DNA of 44,676 nucleotides from an uncultured Lachnospiraceae bacterium (GCA_900317915.1 ONIO01000010.1:1-44676); one strand, 5' to 3'; counted from the first letter of the stretch, positions 33,873 to 43,034 are shown. A program made the numbers and translations. Notes: generated by a model from the letters alone, not told the origin.

Positions 33873-34322
33873 CTACTCTCTCGCCAGAATCTTCGCATAA
33901 TGAACACCGCTATGACTCTCAATGGCAGTGATCATCTCTTCTAGATCTCCAGTATCTGGTAAGAGGTCGATACTGATGGTCAGGCTGGCTATTCCATTCA
34001 CTGGAATGGACTGATGAATGGTAAGGATATTTGCATGATAGTCAGCAATTGCCTTCAGAATAACTGACAGATTACCTGGCTCATCATCAAGGATAACCAT
34101 CAGGGTAATGGTGCGTCCCTTCATACTGTCATGAAACTCAAAGATGTCATCCTTATACTTATAGAAGGAACTACGGCTGATGCCTACCATCTCTGTTGCT
34201 TCCTGAACAGACTTCTGCTTTCCAGACTCTAATAATCTCTTAGCCATCACTACCTTAAGGAGTACTTCTGGAATTGCTCTTTCCTTAATGACATAATACT
34301 TGGAAGTATCTTTTTCCTGCAT
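33873..34322 (-). CDS. ACT domain-containing protein (UPF0735 / PheB-like)
   Basis: 149 residues. The N-terminal half has a helix-turn-helix-like stretch (KSVQEATEMVGISRSSFYKY near 38-57), and the C-terminal half is an ACT domain (about 70-147: TLMVILDDEPGNLSVILKAI, ADYHANILTIHQSIPVNGIA). This layout is that of the UPF0735 family, whose ligand is taken to be an amino acid. It lies between prfB and hom; the neighbouring hom lacks an ACT domain, so a role in sensing aspartate-family amino acids is tempting but only inferred. It ends the ftsE-prfB cluster. Confidence 0.9.
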   Translation of the reverse strand: MQEKDTSKYYVIKERAIPEVLLKVVMAKRLLESGKQKSVQEATEMVGISRSSFYKYKDDIFEFHDSMKGRTITLMVILDDEPGNLSVILKAIADYHANILTIHQSIPVNGIASLTISIDLLPDTGDLEEMITAIESHSGVHYAKILARE

Positions 34323-34341
34323 TGTTCACTCCTTATGGTGC

Positions 34342-35478
34342 TTATTCAACATCTGCACCCTTCCACTTTGGTTTGCCAAGAGAAATCCAACGAAGGTAAG
34401 CCCGAAGGAATGGATCTATGTCTCCATCTAATACCTTCTGTGCATTACCAGATTCCTGGCCGTCTCTTAAGTCCTTTACCATGGTATAGGGCTGTAATAC
34501 ATAAGAACGAATCTGAGAACCAAATCCATTCTCCATTACTTCACCACGGATCTCAGCTTCCTTCTCAGCATTTTCCTCTAACTTCTTCATGTAGAGTTTC
34601 TGCTTCAGCATCTGCATAGCCTTGTCCTTATTCATAAGCTGTGAACGCTCATTCTGACAAGTAACGACGATACCTGAAGGAAAGTGGGTGATACGAATCG
34701 CTGAAGAGGTCTTATTGATATGCTGTCCACCAGCACCAGAGGAACGATAGGTATCTATGCGGATATCCTCTTCACGAACCTCTACATCTAAGTCCTTCTC
34801 AATATCAGGCATAACTTCGCAAGAAGAGAAGGATGTCTGACGCTTGCCATTGGCATTAAATGGAGAGATACGAACCAGACGGTGTACACCATGCTCACTC
34901 TTTAAAAGGCCATACGCATTCTCACCATTCACTTCGAAGGTTACAGACTTAATTCCAGCTTCATCACCTTCCTGCATATCCAGCACCTGTACAGCATATC
35001 CATGCTGATCTGCCCAACGGGTATACATACGATAAAGCATAGAGGTCCAGTCACAAGCCTCTGTTCCACCTGCACCAGCATGGAGGGTGATGATTGCGTT
35101 CTCAGAATCATACTCCCCAGATAAGAGGGTACGTGTCTGCAGATCCTCTAGCTTCGCCTTAAACTCCTCATAGTCAGCCTCTACCTCAGGGATCATATCA
35201 CGATCCTCTTCTTCATTGGCCAGCTCAATCAGGTCTAAAATCTCCTGGTACTTATCCTCTAAGCTATGATAGTCCAGCACATCGTCCTTTAAGGATTTTA
35301 ACTTCTTGGTCTTCTCTGTAGAAACCTGTGGATCATCCCAAAAGTCAGGAGCAGCCATCTCCCGCTCTAACTCTTCAATCTTATGATCCTTATTCTCTAG
35401 GTCTAGACCCTTACGAGCCTCTTCTAGAGCAGGCTTATAATTCTGCAGTTCAACTTTGATATTATCTAATTCTACCAA
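34342..35478 (-). CDS. prfB: Peptide chain release factor 2
   Basis: 378 residues from a TTG start at 35478 with AAAGGA seven bases upstream. RF2 ends translation at UGA and UAA. The GGQ loop is SSGAGGQHINKTSSAIR near 246-262 and the codon-recognition loop lies before it in the domain containing VRISPFNANGKRQTSFSS. The reading frame is continuous: the programmed +1 frameshift site (CUU UGA C) that many bacteria have near codon 25 is not there; the codons read GGT CTA GAC in the corresponding place. It lies 16 bases after the S41 protease stop and before the ACT gene. Confidence 0.95.
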   Translation of the reverse strand: MVELDNIKVELQNYKPALEEARKGLDLENKDHKIEELEREMAAPDFWDDPQVSTEKTKKLKSLKDDVLDYHSLEDKYQEILDLIELANEEEDRDMIPEVEADYEEFKAKLEDLQTRTLLSGEYDSENAIITLHAGAGGTEACDWTSMLYRMYTRWADQHGYAVQVLDMQEGDEAGIKSVTFEVNGENAYGLLKSEHGVHRLVRISPFNANGKRQTSFSSCEVMPDIEKDLDVEVREEDIRIDTYRSSGAGGQHINKTSSAIRITHFPSGIVVTCQNERSQLMNKDKAMQMLKQKLYMKKLEENAEKEAEIRGEVMENGFGSQIRSYVLQPYTMVKDLRDGQESGNAQKVLDGDIDPFLRAYLRWISLGKPKWKGADVE

Positions 35479-35494
35479 GGATGATTCCTTTCTA

Positions 35495-36766
35495 TTACTT
35501 GTACTTGCTTGTCTTTAATACTTCAATGGCCTTTTGGATCTGATTATCCAAGGTCCAGTCATACTCTTGATCGCTGCTTCCAAGGAACTGGTATTCTAAC
35601 TGGACATTTGGCTGAATACCCTTGCCCTGAATTGAAGTTCCATTTGGCGTATAGTAACTTGCAGTTGTAATCTTCACAGCACTGCCATCACTAAATGGAA
35701 GTGTGGTCTGTACAATTCCCTTGCCAAAGGTCTTGGTTCCGATGACGGTACCCTTCTGGAAGTCCATTACTGCACCTGTAAAGATCTCAGCTGCACTAGC
35801 AGAATTCTCATTCACTAATACCGTCATAGGAAGGTCTAACTGCTTTTCATCATCAGATGTATAATCTGTGCGCTTTCCATTCTTGTCCTTCATATAGACC
35901 ACGGTACCCTTAGGAAGGATATCGTCAAGGATTGCTACAACAGAGTCTACCATGCCGCCAGGGTTATCACGAAGATCAAATACGATGCCCTTCATCCCCT
36001 GTTCCTTTAGATCAGCCAAGGCAGCCTCGAATTCCTTCTGGGTTCCAGATGAGAACTGGGTGATTTGAATGTATCCGATTTGATCGGACAGCATCTTATA
36101 GCTGACAGATGGAACAATCACTTCGTCACGAGAGATCGACACCGTCTTTCTCTCACCATTTCTCTCATATACCAGAGTCATCGAGGTACCCTTTTCGCCA
36201 CGAATTCTTTGAACGAAGTCATTCAGACTCTCATCCACGGCCTGATTGCCATCAACAGAGATAATGATGTCGCCTTTTTTCAAGCCAGCCTTTTCTGCAG
36301 GTGATCCAGAATAAACTGTATTGACGGTTATCTGCATGGTATCCTTGTTCTGGCTTAGGACAGCACCGATTCCAGCATAGTCGCCAGACAGACTAACCAT
36401 TAGATCCTTATACTCTGCAGCTGTATAGTATTCGGTGTATTCATCTCCCATGCTAGACAAGAGACCCTTATATAATCCAGTGGCCTTGGTGTCATCGCTG
36501 ACATCCTTGTAATAGTAAGAATCGATTACATTCGAAAGCATGGATAGTTTCTTCTCTACCTTAGAAGACAGAAGTCCATTGGGACCTGTATGTGTCACCG
36601 TGGTAAATACGATTGCGGCAATCAAAATAACTGCTGTTGCACTGCCAAATCCAAGTAAAAAACCATTACGAAAATGATGCTTTTTCTTTTTTTCCTTTGC
36701 TGCCTCGTCCAGGATGTCCTCGTCTCTTACGACCTTCTCAGGTTCTATATTCATATTATCGCTCAT
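35495..36766 (-). CDS. S41-family C-terminal processing protease (CtpA-like)
   Basis: 423 residues from ATG 36766, chosen because GAGG lies nine bases upstream; the ATG 15 bases earlier overlaps that site. A charged cytoplasmic N-terminus is followed by one membrane helix (NGFLLGFGSATAVILIAAIV), a PDZ domain (about 115-195, GDYAGIGAVLSQNKDTM, AGLKKGDIIISVDG) and the catalytic domain with DLRDNPGGMVD, the Ser of NENSASAAEIFTG and the Lys of TKTFGKGIVQT. It cleaves proteins outside the membrane at their C-termini. The link with ftsEX, just upstream, suggests a role in cell envelope turnover during division. Confidence 0.93.
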   Translation of the reverse strand: MSDNMNIEPEKVVRDEDILDEAAKEKKKKHHFRNGFLLGFGSATAVILIAAIVFTTVTHTGPNGLLSSKVEKKLSMLSNVIDSYYYKDVSDDTKATGLYKGLLSSMGDEYTEYYTAAEYKDLMVSLSGDYAGIGAVLSQNKDTMQITVNTVYSGSPAEKAGLKKGDIIISVDGNQAVDESLNDFVQRIRGEKGTSMTLVYERNGERKTVSISRDEVIVPSVSYKMLSDQIGYIQITQFSSGTQKEFEAALADLKEQGMKGIVFDLRDNPGGMVDSVVAILDDILPKGTVVYMKDKNGKRTDYTSDDEKQLDLPMTVLVNENSASAAEIFTGAVMDFQKGTVIGTKTFGKGIVQTTLPFSDGSAVKITTASYYTPNGTSIQGKGIQPNVQLEYQFLGSSDQEYDWTLDNQIQKAIEVLKTSKYK

Positions 36767-36798
36767 AATTCGAATCCTCATCGATTGCTATGACAGCA

Positions 36799-37707
36799 TT
36801 ATACTTTTAGATGTCTCTTTAATGTAAATCGGCTTCCGGCATAACCAATTCCAACACCCAAGACTAAAGAAAGGGGTAGTAAAGTATGGAATACATCACC
36901 AATTGGAACAAAGGTAACTAAGTTACTTAAGAATGTAAATTTGGTGGCAACATAGCGAAGAATACTACTATACAGGAACCATAAAATCACCAATGGAATA
37001 ATGGATCCAACCAAGCCAATGACTACACCCTCTACAACGAATGGCGCACGAACAAAGGAGTCCTTAGCACCAATTAATTTCATAATAGCAATCTCATCCT
37101 TACGAACAGAGATACCAACCGTAACCGTGTTACTAATCAGGAATACGGCAACTGCAATAAGAATTGCAATAACCCCAACAGAAATCAAAGTCATCAGACG
37201 ATTAAAGTCTGTCAGTGTCTTCGCAGCCACCCTGGACTGGTTGACCTCTCTTACACCATCAATCTTCTGAACAGCCTTAACAAATGCATCCTGCTTAGAT
37301 ACATCCTTCAGATAAATCTGGTAGTTTGAGGACTTAGCAAGTGGATTATCATCTGCAAAGGATGCCGCTGCCTCTTCATTGCCCTTAAACATCTCCTTCG
37401 TATACTGTTTCCAAGCCTCCTCTGCAGAGATGTACTCCATGCGGTCTACTTCTGGGCGCTTCTTAATCTTTTCGCCGATGGCTTTGATCTGATCATCTGT
37501 CTGATCCTCATTAAAGAAGACTGTGACAGATACGCTCTCTTCAGCCTCTTTAACGATGGTTTTAAAGTTCGTTCCAATGGAATAGAAAATACCAAGTAGG
37601 AAAATACAGGCAGCCATTGTCGCAATGGAAGCAATGGAAAACATCTTATTACGCCAAATATTCTTAAATCCCTGACGGATATTATAGGTTATGGTAGAAA
37701 TCTTCAT
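36799..37707 (-). CDS. ftsX: Cell division permease FtsX
   Basis: 302 residues with four membrane helices: one near 22-45 (MFSIASIATMAACIFLLGIF), an extracellular domain (about 50-170), then three helices in the C-terminal half (ISVGVIAILIAVAVFLISNT and two more). FtsX with the ATPase FtsE controls peptidoglycan hydrolases at the septum, in Gram-positives usually a NlpC/P60-type enzyme; one is encoded at 40245 in this window. ATGA overlap with ftsE shows coupling. Confidence 0.95.
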   Translation of the reverse strand: MKISTITYNIRQGFKNIWRNKMFSIASIATMAACIFLLGIFYSIGTNFKTIVKEAEESVSVTVFFNEDQTDDQIKAIGEKIKKRPEVDRMEYISAEEAWKQYTKEMFKGNEEAAASFADDNPLAKSSNYQIYLKDVSKQDAFVKAVQKIDGVREVNQSRVAAKTLTDFNRLMTLISVGVIAILIAVAVFLISNTVTVGISVRKDEIAIMKLIGAKDSFVRAPFVVEGVVIGLVGSIIPLVILWFLYSSILRYVATKFTFLSNLVTFVPIGDVFHTLLPLSLVLGVGIGYAGSRFTLKRHLKV

Positions 37708-38384
37708 AGTTCTTCATCCTCCGGATCCACATCACTGACCAGAGCACCCTTCTTGATGGTAATCACACGCTTATGCATTCGCTCCACAATCTCCATATTA
37801 TGTGTAACGACTAAAACAGTGGTACCACGCTCATTAATCTCCTCTAGGAGGCGCATGATCTCCCATGCATTGTTATTATCCAGATTTCCTGTTGGCTCGT
37901 CTGCCAAAATCAGTCGAGGCTGATTCACAAGAGCACGGGCAATGGCAACACGCTGCTGCTCACCACCAGATAACTGCTTCGGCAGAGAACGATACTTAGC
38001 AGCCAGTCCTACCATGGACAGTACCTGAGGAACCTTCTTACGAATCTCACGATTCGAAGCCTCTACGACCTTCATTGCAAATGCAACATTCTCATAGACA
38101 TTGCGATCTGGAAGCAGTCTAAAATCCTGGAATACGCATCCGATATTTCTGCGATAAAGTGGAATCCCGCGATGAGAAATGTGGGACAGATTCTTGCCAT
38201 TGACGGTGATCTTACCCTTTGTAGGCTGTAACTCGTCAAGAATCAATTTGATAAGTGTAGATTTGCCGGAGCCACTGGCACCGGTGACAAATACGAACTC
38301 ACCTGGATGGATGTGCAGACTAATATCTGTCAGTGCTGGCACACCCGTCTGGTAAGTTTTGCTAACATGTTCAAGTTTAATCAA
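37704..38384 (-). CDS. ftsE: Cell division ATP-binding protein FtsE
   Basis: 226 residues. ABC ATPase with Walker A GASGSGKSTL near 35-44, FtsE-typical IGCVFQDFRLLPDRNVYENV (85-104), signature LSGGEQQRVAIARAL near 138-152 and Walker B LILADEPTGNLD. The start appears to be TTG at 38384, with GGGAGA nine bases upstream and no ATG in frame nearby. It is the first gene of a cluster that runs through ftsX, the S41 protease, prfB and the ACT gene to the terminator at 33802. Confidence 0.95.
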   Translation of the reverse strand: MIKLEHVSKTYQTGVPALTDISLHIHPGEFVFVTGASGSGKSTLIKLILDELQPTKGKITVNGKNLSHISHRGIPLYRRNIGCVFQDFRLLPDRNVYENVAFAMKVVEASNREIRKKVPQVLSMVGLAAKYRSLPKQLSGGEQQRVAIARALVNQPRLILADEPTGNLDNNNAWEIMRLLEEINERGTTVLVVTHNMEIVERMHKRVITIKKGALVSDVDPEDEEL

Positions 38385-38498
38385 GGTAAAATGTCTCCCT
38401 ATATCTAATCTGAATGATATTCTTCACATACAGATTTCATTATACACCAAAGAGCTTAGGAGAATATGTTCAATTCGTGAAGCATTTGCCTTGGATAT

Positions 38499-39587
38499 TT
38501 AGAAGTTATGATCCTCCATGTAATTCATGTACTCTACAACCATGAGGGCAATCTTAAAAGTAATTGCATCCTCGAATACACGAAGATCAAGTCCTGTAGA
38601 CTTCTGTAATTTATCGAGACGATAAACCAAAGTATTTCTATGAATATACAGCTGTCTGGATGTCTCAGACACATTCAGATTATTTTCAAAGAACTTATTA
38701 ATGGTTGTAATGGTCTCTTCATCGAAATCGTTAGGAGACTTCTCCTTAAAGATTTCCTTAATAAACATCTTGCACAGAGGAATCGGAAGCTGATAAATCA
38801 AACGACCAATACCAAGTACAGAATATGCAATCACACGATGCTCACGGAAGAAAATCTTACCAACATCTAAAGCAAGTGCAGCTTCCTTATAGGAACGAGA
38901 TACTTCCTTAATCTCCTCAACGATGGTTCCGTAAGCCACACGTACATTACGATCTGGAACACTATGGAAGAGATCAACAATGGTACCGGAAAGCTTCTCG
39001 ATATCCTCGTAGGTATCTCCAGGCTGAAGTTCCTTTACAATGATGATATTCTCTTCATCAACTGCTGTAACGAAGTCCTTTGTCTTACCGCTGAAGAGAT
39101 TACGAACACGCTCTAAATCGTCTCCGTCCTTATCCTCTCCAACCTCAACAATCATAACTACACGACGTGCGTCGACATCCACATGGAGTCTGCCTGCACG
39201 ATTATAAATATCAACCAAGAGCAGATTATCCAGTAACAGGTTCTTAATGAAGTTATCTCGATCGTAGCGCTCACGATAAGCCACCATCAGCTGCTGAATC
39301 TGGAATACCAGAACCTTACCAGCTGTAATTGCATCCTCGGACTCACCCTCTGCAATAACGATGAATTCCAGATGCTGCTCATCAAAGACCTTGTACAAAA
39401 AGCATCCATACACACTCTGGCTGTCCGCTGCAGAACTGCTGAATGCTCTAGCTGTCTCCACGAATCTCTTTGTGTCTTCAATTGTGGTAGCAAGGATGCC
39501 ACCCTCTGGGTCAATCACTGCAAAGTTACGACCAGTAATCTCATGAAGGCCATCTACTGTTTTCTGAAGAATCTGATTTGATACCAC
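38499..39587 (-). CDS. CdaR/PucR-type transcriptional regulator
   Basis: 362 residues from GTG 39587, with GGGGGA seven bases upstream. The N-terminal 130 residues match the putative sugar diacid recognition domain (QILQKTVDGLHEITGRNFAV, IDPEGGILATT); the C-terminus carries the PucR-type helix-turn-helix (NNLNVSETSRQLYIHRNTLV then YRLDKLQKSTGLDLR, about 303-338). Family members respond to small acids such as glycerate or glucarate, but here no matching catabolic genes are adjacent, and the ligand is unknown. A -10-like TATAAT (39617-39622) lies upstream. Confidence 0.88.
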   Translation of the reverse strand: MVSNQILQKTVDGLHEITGRNFAVIDPEGGILATTIEDTKRFVETARAFSSSAADSQSVYGCFLYKVFDEQHLEFIVIAEGESEDAITAGKVLVFQIQQLMVAYRERYDRDNFIKNLLLDNLLLVDIYNRAGRLHVDVDARRVVMIVEVGEDKDGDDLERVRNLFSGKTKDFVTAVDEENIIIVKELQPGDTYEDIEKLSGTIVDLFHSVPDRNVRVAYGTIVEEIKEVSRSYKEAALALDVGKIFFREHRVIAYSVLGIGRLIYQLPIPLCKMFIKEIFKEKSPNDFDEETITTINKFFENNLNVSETSRQLYIHRNTLVYRLDKLQKSTGLDLRVFEDAITFKIALMVVEYMNYMEDHNF

Positions 39588-39617
39588 GACGTATCCCCCA
39601 ATCTTCTGCTTACTTAA

Positions 39618-40012
39618 TTATACACAATGAACAATTCTGTTCCTTGGTTTTCTGATAAATTTACTATATCCATTGAACATATTAATATAAATGCACGAAA
39701 AATGGAATACCTCATTCTATGATTTTCGTCATTTTTTACATTTTTCCTTTTTGGCTGGTATGTTGTCTGACATTTTTGAAAACAGGTGTCAATTATCTGT
39801 ACCAAATTTGGCATTTTTCCATATACATCTGACGATTCAAAGGTCAACTTCTTTTTCCCTTTATGCAATTTTTTGTACACAATAACAAAACATTCGTTCT
39901 TTTTTGTTCTAGAAAAAAACGAACATTTTTGTGGATAATGTGGATAGTTCCGTGTATAAGTCCATTTTTCGGGCTTTTTAACGTCAAAAATGTGGATAAC
40001 TTTTGTGAATAA
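39618..40012. other. Cluster of DnaA-box-like 9-mers in a 657-base AT-rich intergenic region
   Basis: In the gap 39588-40244 the minus strand carries TTATTCACA (40004-40012), TTATCCACA (39991-39999), CTATCCACA (39939-39947) and TTATCCACA (39930-39938), all in one orientation within 83 bp, two of them directly adjoining. TTATACACG (39951-39959) is a fifth near-match. On the plus strand TTGTACACA (39873-39881) and TTATACACA (39618-39626) occur, the latter coinciding with a probable -10. The boxes adjoin an AT-rich palindrome near 39891-39925 and a long AT-rich stretch. TTATNCACA is the well-known DnaA site, so a DnaA titration, regulatory or origin-like region is possible. No convincing gene lies in the gap. 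Confidence 0.65.
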
Positions 40013-40185
40013 CTTTTTCTTCATTCTTTCTTTAGAATGTTTTTATCTTTTCTTTGTGCAATCTGCCTAAGTCTATGAATTATTCCTTTTTGGACAATAA
40101 AAAATTTGAGGTAAATTCATGTATCTTTTCTGAAAATGATGCAGATCTGCTCCTGGTGTATCCTGAAATCAATTCCGTATGGAAT

Positions 40186-40217
40186 AAAAAAGAGAGACTC
40201 AAACACTTGAGTCTCCC
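40186..40217 (-). terminator. Terminator of the SH3/NlpC-P60 gene
   Basis: On the minus strand GGGAGACTCAA and TTGAGTCTCTC pair around a very short loop and are followed by TTTTTT, 28 bases after the stop at 40245. Confidence 0.9.
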
Positions 40218-40244
40218 CCTTAAATCATCCTATAAAAACCTGGA

Positions 40245-41513
40245 TTAGTATACGCGACGTACAGATAAAATAGGCTTGTAATTAACACTAGAATACTTGA
40301 TTCCTGTAGATGGTGTAGATGCATTCAGAAGCTGTCCGTTACCAGCATAGATACCAACGTGACCGCTATAGCATACGATATCACCAGGCTGCATATCAGA
40401 TACACTTACTCCAGTTCCAACGCCACGCATTGCGCTAGAGGAATGAGGCAGGGATACACCGAATGCCTTATAAACACTCATTACATAACCAGAACAATCT
40501 GTTCCATTGGTAAGTGAGCTACCACCATAGACATATGGATTGCCTACGAACTGAGATGCATAGTTAACAACTGCGCTACCATTACCGCTGGATGCTGGTG
40601 CGGAATAGGACTTCTCACTTCCAGTGCTCTTACTATTGCTCTTACTATTGCTCTTCTTATTCTTGACCTTAGATGCTGCCTCACGAGCTGCCTTTGCAGC
40701 TGCCTCCTCTGCAGCCTTCTCTGCTGCTTCCTGAGCCAGACGAGCCTGCTCTGCAGCCTTAGACTCAGCAAACTTATAGGAAGTAGAGATGGATACGAAG
40801 TCAGTAGATACATATCCATTACCATCAGTGGTCTCAACCTGAACCCATCCATCTGTAGACTGATCTAATACCTTCAGTTCAGATGTACCAGGAACCATAG
40901 TCAGTGTCTTTGCATCTGTAGATGCTGTCTCACGAACCTTTAAGGTTGTTGTATTAACCGTTGCAATGGTAGTTGCTGCTGCCTGAATTGCATTGACATC
41001 ACCTACGGTAAGGAACTGCTTATTAATATAACCAGTTACATCACCAGAAGTGATATTATACCAGTCACCCTCTTCACTATTTACGGTTGCTACCTGACCG
41101 GCATACAACTTACCAGCATACTCGCTGTTTGCATCTGCTGCTGTACGGATATAAGCATAATCTGTAACATTGGCTACGCCAAGGCTGGCATACTGTGCTG
41201 CCTGCTGTGCTGCTGCAACAGCAATAGCCTGCTGCTTCTCCTTCTCTGCCTGCTCTGCTGCTTCCTTATTGGCAGATGCAGTCTGCTGAGAAGAAACTAC
41301 CATATTAGAAAGCATTGCACTTACACCAGAACGAGTAGAATAAGAAGCCTGCTTATCATCAGATGCCTTCTTATCTGATGTAACACTACTAGCAGTCATA
41401 CTTGTTGCACCTGCAAGTGGAGCTGCTCCAACAGTCATTGCACTGCTTACAATTAATGCGCCTGCTGTCAATGTCAGTGCTGTGTACTTGCTTGCTTTAC
41501 GATTGGAATTCAT
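40245..41513 (-). CDS. Secreted SH3-domain NlpC/P60 (C40) peptidoglycan endopeptidase
   Basis: 422 residues. A signal peptide (about 1-31, YTALTLTAGALIVSSAMTVG) is followed by a Ser/Thr/Ala linker, two bacterial SH3 domains (about 112-172 and 183-243), an Ala/Glu/Lys coiled-coil-like stretch (255-285), a Ser/Lys/Asn linker and the NlpC/P60 domain (about 313-422). The catalytic cysteine is C340 (GTDCSGYVM) and the histidine H385 (YSGHVGIYAG). Such enzymes cut D-gamma-Glu-diamino acid bonds in peptidoglycan stems and are typical FtsEX clients; ftsEX lies 2.5 kb downstream. GGAGG lies upstream of ATG 41513. Confidence 0.93.
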   Translation of the reverse strand: MNSNRKASKYTALTLTAGALIVSSAMTVGAAPLAGATSMTASSVTSDKKASDDKQASYSTRSGVSAMLSNMVVSSQQTASANKEAAEQAEKEKQQAIAVAAAQQAAQYASLGVANVTDYAYIRTAADANSEYAGKLYAGQVATVNSEEGDWYNITSGDVTGYINKQFLTVGDVNAIQAAATTIATVNTTTLKVRETASTDAKTLTMVPGTSELKVLDQSTDGWVQVETTDGNGYVSTDFVSISTSYKFAESKAAEQARLAQEAAEKAAEEAAAKAAREAASKVKNKKSNSKSNSKSTGSEKSYSAPASSGNGSAVVNYASQFVGNPYVYGGSSLTNGTDCSGYVMSVYKAFGVSLPHSSSAMRGVGTGVSVSDMQPGDIVCYSGHVGIYAGNGQLLNASTPSTGIKYSSVNYKPILSVRRVY

Positions 41514-41617
41514 TTTCTCGAAAACCTCCGATACCCTACTAATTTCGATATATTATAAGTAGAAAACTATTATTCAAATCTAGTTTATTACAAAGTTGTT
41601 ACAAATATTTCTGACTT

Positions 41618-41646
41618 ATAATATCACGGGTACCCCTAGGTGTCAA
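41618..41646 (-). promoter_or_regulatory. Promoter of the SH3/NlpC-P60 gene
   Basis: On the minus strand a consensus -35 TTGACA (41641-41646), a 17-base spacer and -10 TATTAT (41618-41623). The leader would be about 98 bases; no cyclic-di-AMP riboswitch pattern is seen in it. Confidence 0.75.
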
Positions 41647-41715
41647 CCCAAGGGAGGACTTACCAAGAAAAAAGCATCTTTTGCACAATGAATGAATTGT
41701 GAACTTTGTTCATAT

Positions 41716-42639
41716 CTATAGTTCCGGATGCTCCTGCAGATATCTCTGAATAGATGTGATGGCATTGGCTCCATCTGCTGCAGCGGTAATCACCTGACGA
41801 AGCTGCTTGGTACGCACATCTCCTGCGGCAAAGATACCCGGCTCACTTGTCACTGTATCCTCTCCTGCAATGATATAACCATGCTCATCTACTGCAGGGA
41901 GATTCTGTAGCTTCTCAGTATTAGGCAGGATGCCAACTGCGATAAATACACCATCCACTGGCAGTTCACTGCTCTCTTCCTTTTTTCTATTATATATAAG
42001 AAGAGACTCCACCTGACTCTGTCCACGGATTTCATTTACCACTGTATCATAGAGCACCTCAATCTTAGGATTCTCCATCACCTGATCCTGCAGAATCTTG
42101 GCACCACGGAACTCATCTCTTCTGTGGATGAGATAGACCTTGGATGCAAAGCGAGACAGGAAGAGGGCATCCTCAAGAGCCACATCTCCACCGCCTACAA
42201 CTGCAGTTACCTTATTTCGAAAGAAGGCTCCATCGCAGGTAGCACAGTAGGATACTCCTGCACCAGTGAATTCCTTCTCCCCAGCCACTCCAAGCTTACG
42301 ATTGACAGCACCTGTACACAGGATCACAGTCTTTGCCAGATAGGTCTCCTTTCGGGTAACGACCTGCTTATATCCATTCTCTACTCCGATGGACTTCACA
42401 GATTCCACACGGTACTCAGCGCCAAGCTTCTCGCCATGCTGGCGAAATGCCATTCCCAATTCCATTCCAGACTTCCCTGGAAGTCCTGGATAATTATCGA
42501 CTTCATATGTATTTACAATCTGTCCACCACTCATTGGACTAGGATCCAAGAGAATCATAGACAGTCCAGCTCGCTTTGCATAAATAGCTGCCGTCAGTCC
42601 TGCAGGCCCGCCGCCCACAATAATTACGTCATATATCAT
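41716..42639 (-). CDS. trxB: Thioredoxin reductase
   Basis: 307 residues, normal length. It uses NADPH and FAD to reduce thioredoxin. The FAD-binding GGGPAGLTAAIYAKRAG is at 9-25, the redox pair C132/C135 in YCATCDGAFF, the NADPH-binding VVGGGDVALEDALFLSRF near 146-163, and the C-terminal FAD motif GIFAAGDVRTKQLRQVITAA. GGAGG lies before the ATG. It appears to be a single-gene unit; no thioredoxin gene is adjacent. Confidence 0.95.
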   Translation of the reverse strand: MIYDVIIVGGGPAGLTAAIYAKRAGLSMILLDPSPMSGGQIVNTYEVDNYPGLPGKSGMELGMAFRQHGEKLGAEYRVESVKSIGVENGYKQVVTRKETYLAKTVILCTGAVNRKLGVAGEKEFTGAGVSYCATCDGAFFRNKVTAVVGGGDVALEDALFLSRFASKVYLIHRRDEFRGAKILQDQVMENPKIEVLYDTVVNEIRGQSQVESLLIYNRKKEESSELPVDGVFIAVGILPNTEKLQNLPAVDEHGYIIAGEDTVTSEPGIFAAGDVRTKQLRQVITAAADGANAITSIQRYLQEHPEL

Positions 42640-42833
42640 CTTTTTTCCTCCTTACGCCTTGTCATGTTTTATACATTTATATTGTATCAAATATAAACCA
42701 TTTGTCTAGACTTGTGTTCGAATTCACTATACATTTTTCGAAAAAATTACGTGAATTGAAAAGGAAACTTTACATTCTATGGTTTAGGTGTAATACTCTA
42801 TATAGGTGTATGTTCATTTGAAAGGAGACAAAT

Positions 42834-43034
42834 ATGGATATCGCAGGACTTAGTGTCTCACTTAGTAACGCAAAGGTAGCGAATGCTTTTTCAACAGCTA
42901 TGCTGGCAAAGCAGTTAGATGTCGCAAAAGATGCCGGCCAGTCCCTGGTTGCATCCTTAGATTCTATGCCGTCTCCTTCTCTCGAGACGTCAGTGAATCC
43001 ATCCGTTGGATCTAATATCGATCTCACGGTATAG
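42834..43034 (+). CDS. YjfB-family small protein (putative motility protein)
   Basis: 66 residues. The family pattern is seen from MDIAGLSVSLSNAKVANAFS to the conserved end SVNPSVGSNIDLTV. YjfB-like proteins are common in flagellated Firmicutes and are annotated as putative motility proteins, with no proven function. AAAGGAG lies eight bases before the ATG. No flagellar genes occur in the window and no SigD-type promoter (TAAA-N15-GCCGATAA) is visible upstream. Three bases separate it from the open frame that leads to ridA, so the two may share a transcript. Confidence 0.8.
   Translation: MDIAGLSVSLSNAKVANAFSTAMLAKQLDVAKDAGQSLVASLDSMPSPSLETSVNPSVGSNIDLTV

Noticed and set aside
39614-40024. 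136-codon open frame on the minus strand in the AT-rich gap
   Set aside because: Odd composition rich in Lys, Asn, Cys and Tyr, no recognisable domain, weak ribosome site, and it runs through the DnaA-box cluster. Most likely a chance frame.
40054-40248. 64-codon plus-strand frame overlapping the terminator at 40186
   Set aside because: No ribosome site, no family resemblance, and it crosses the NlpC/P60 terminator.
41514-41640. Cyclic-di-AMP (ydaO) riboswitch before the NlpC/P60 gene
   Set aside because: Such switches often precede cell-wall hydrolases, but the 98-base leader is AT-rich and lacks the conserved blocks.
41641-41715. Terminator after trxB
   Set aside because: CACAAT/ATTGTG followed at a distance by TTTTTT is seen on the minus strand, but the stem is weak and 11 bases separate it from the T-run.
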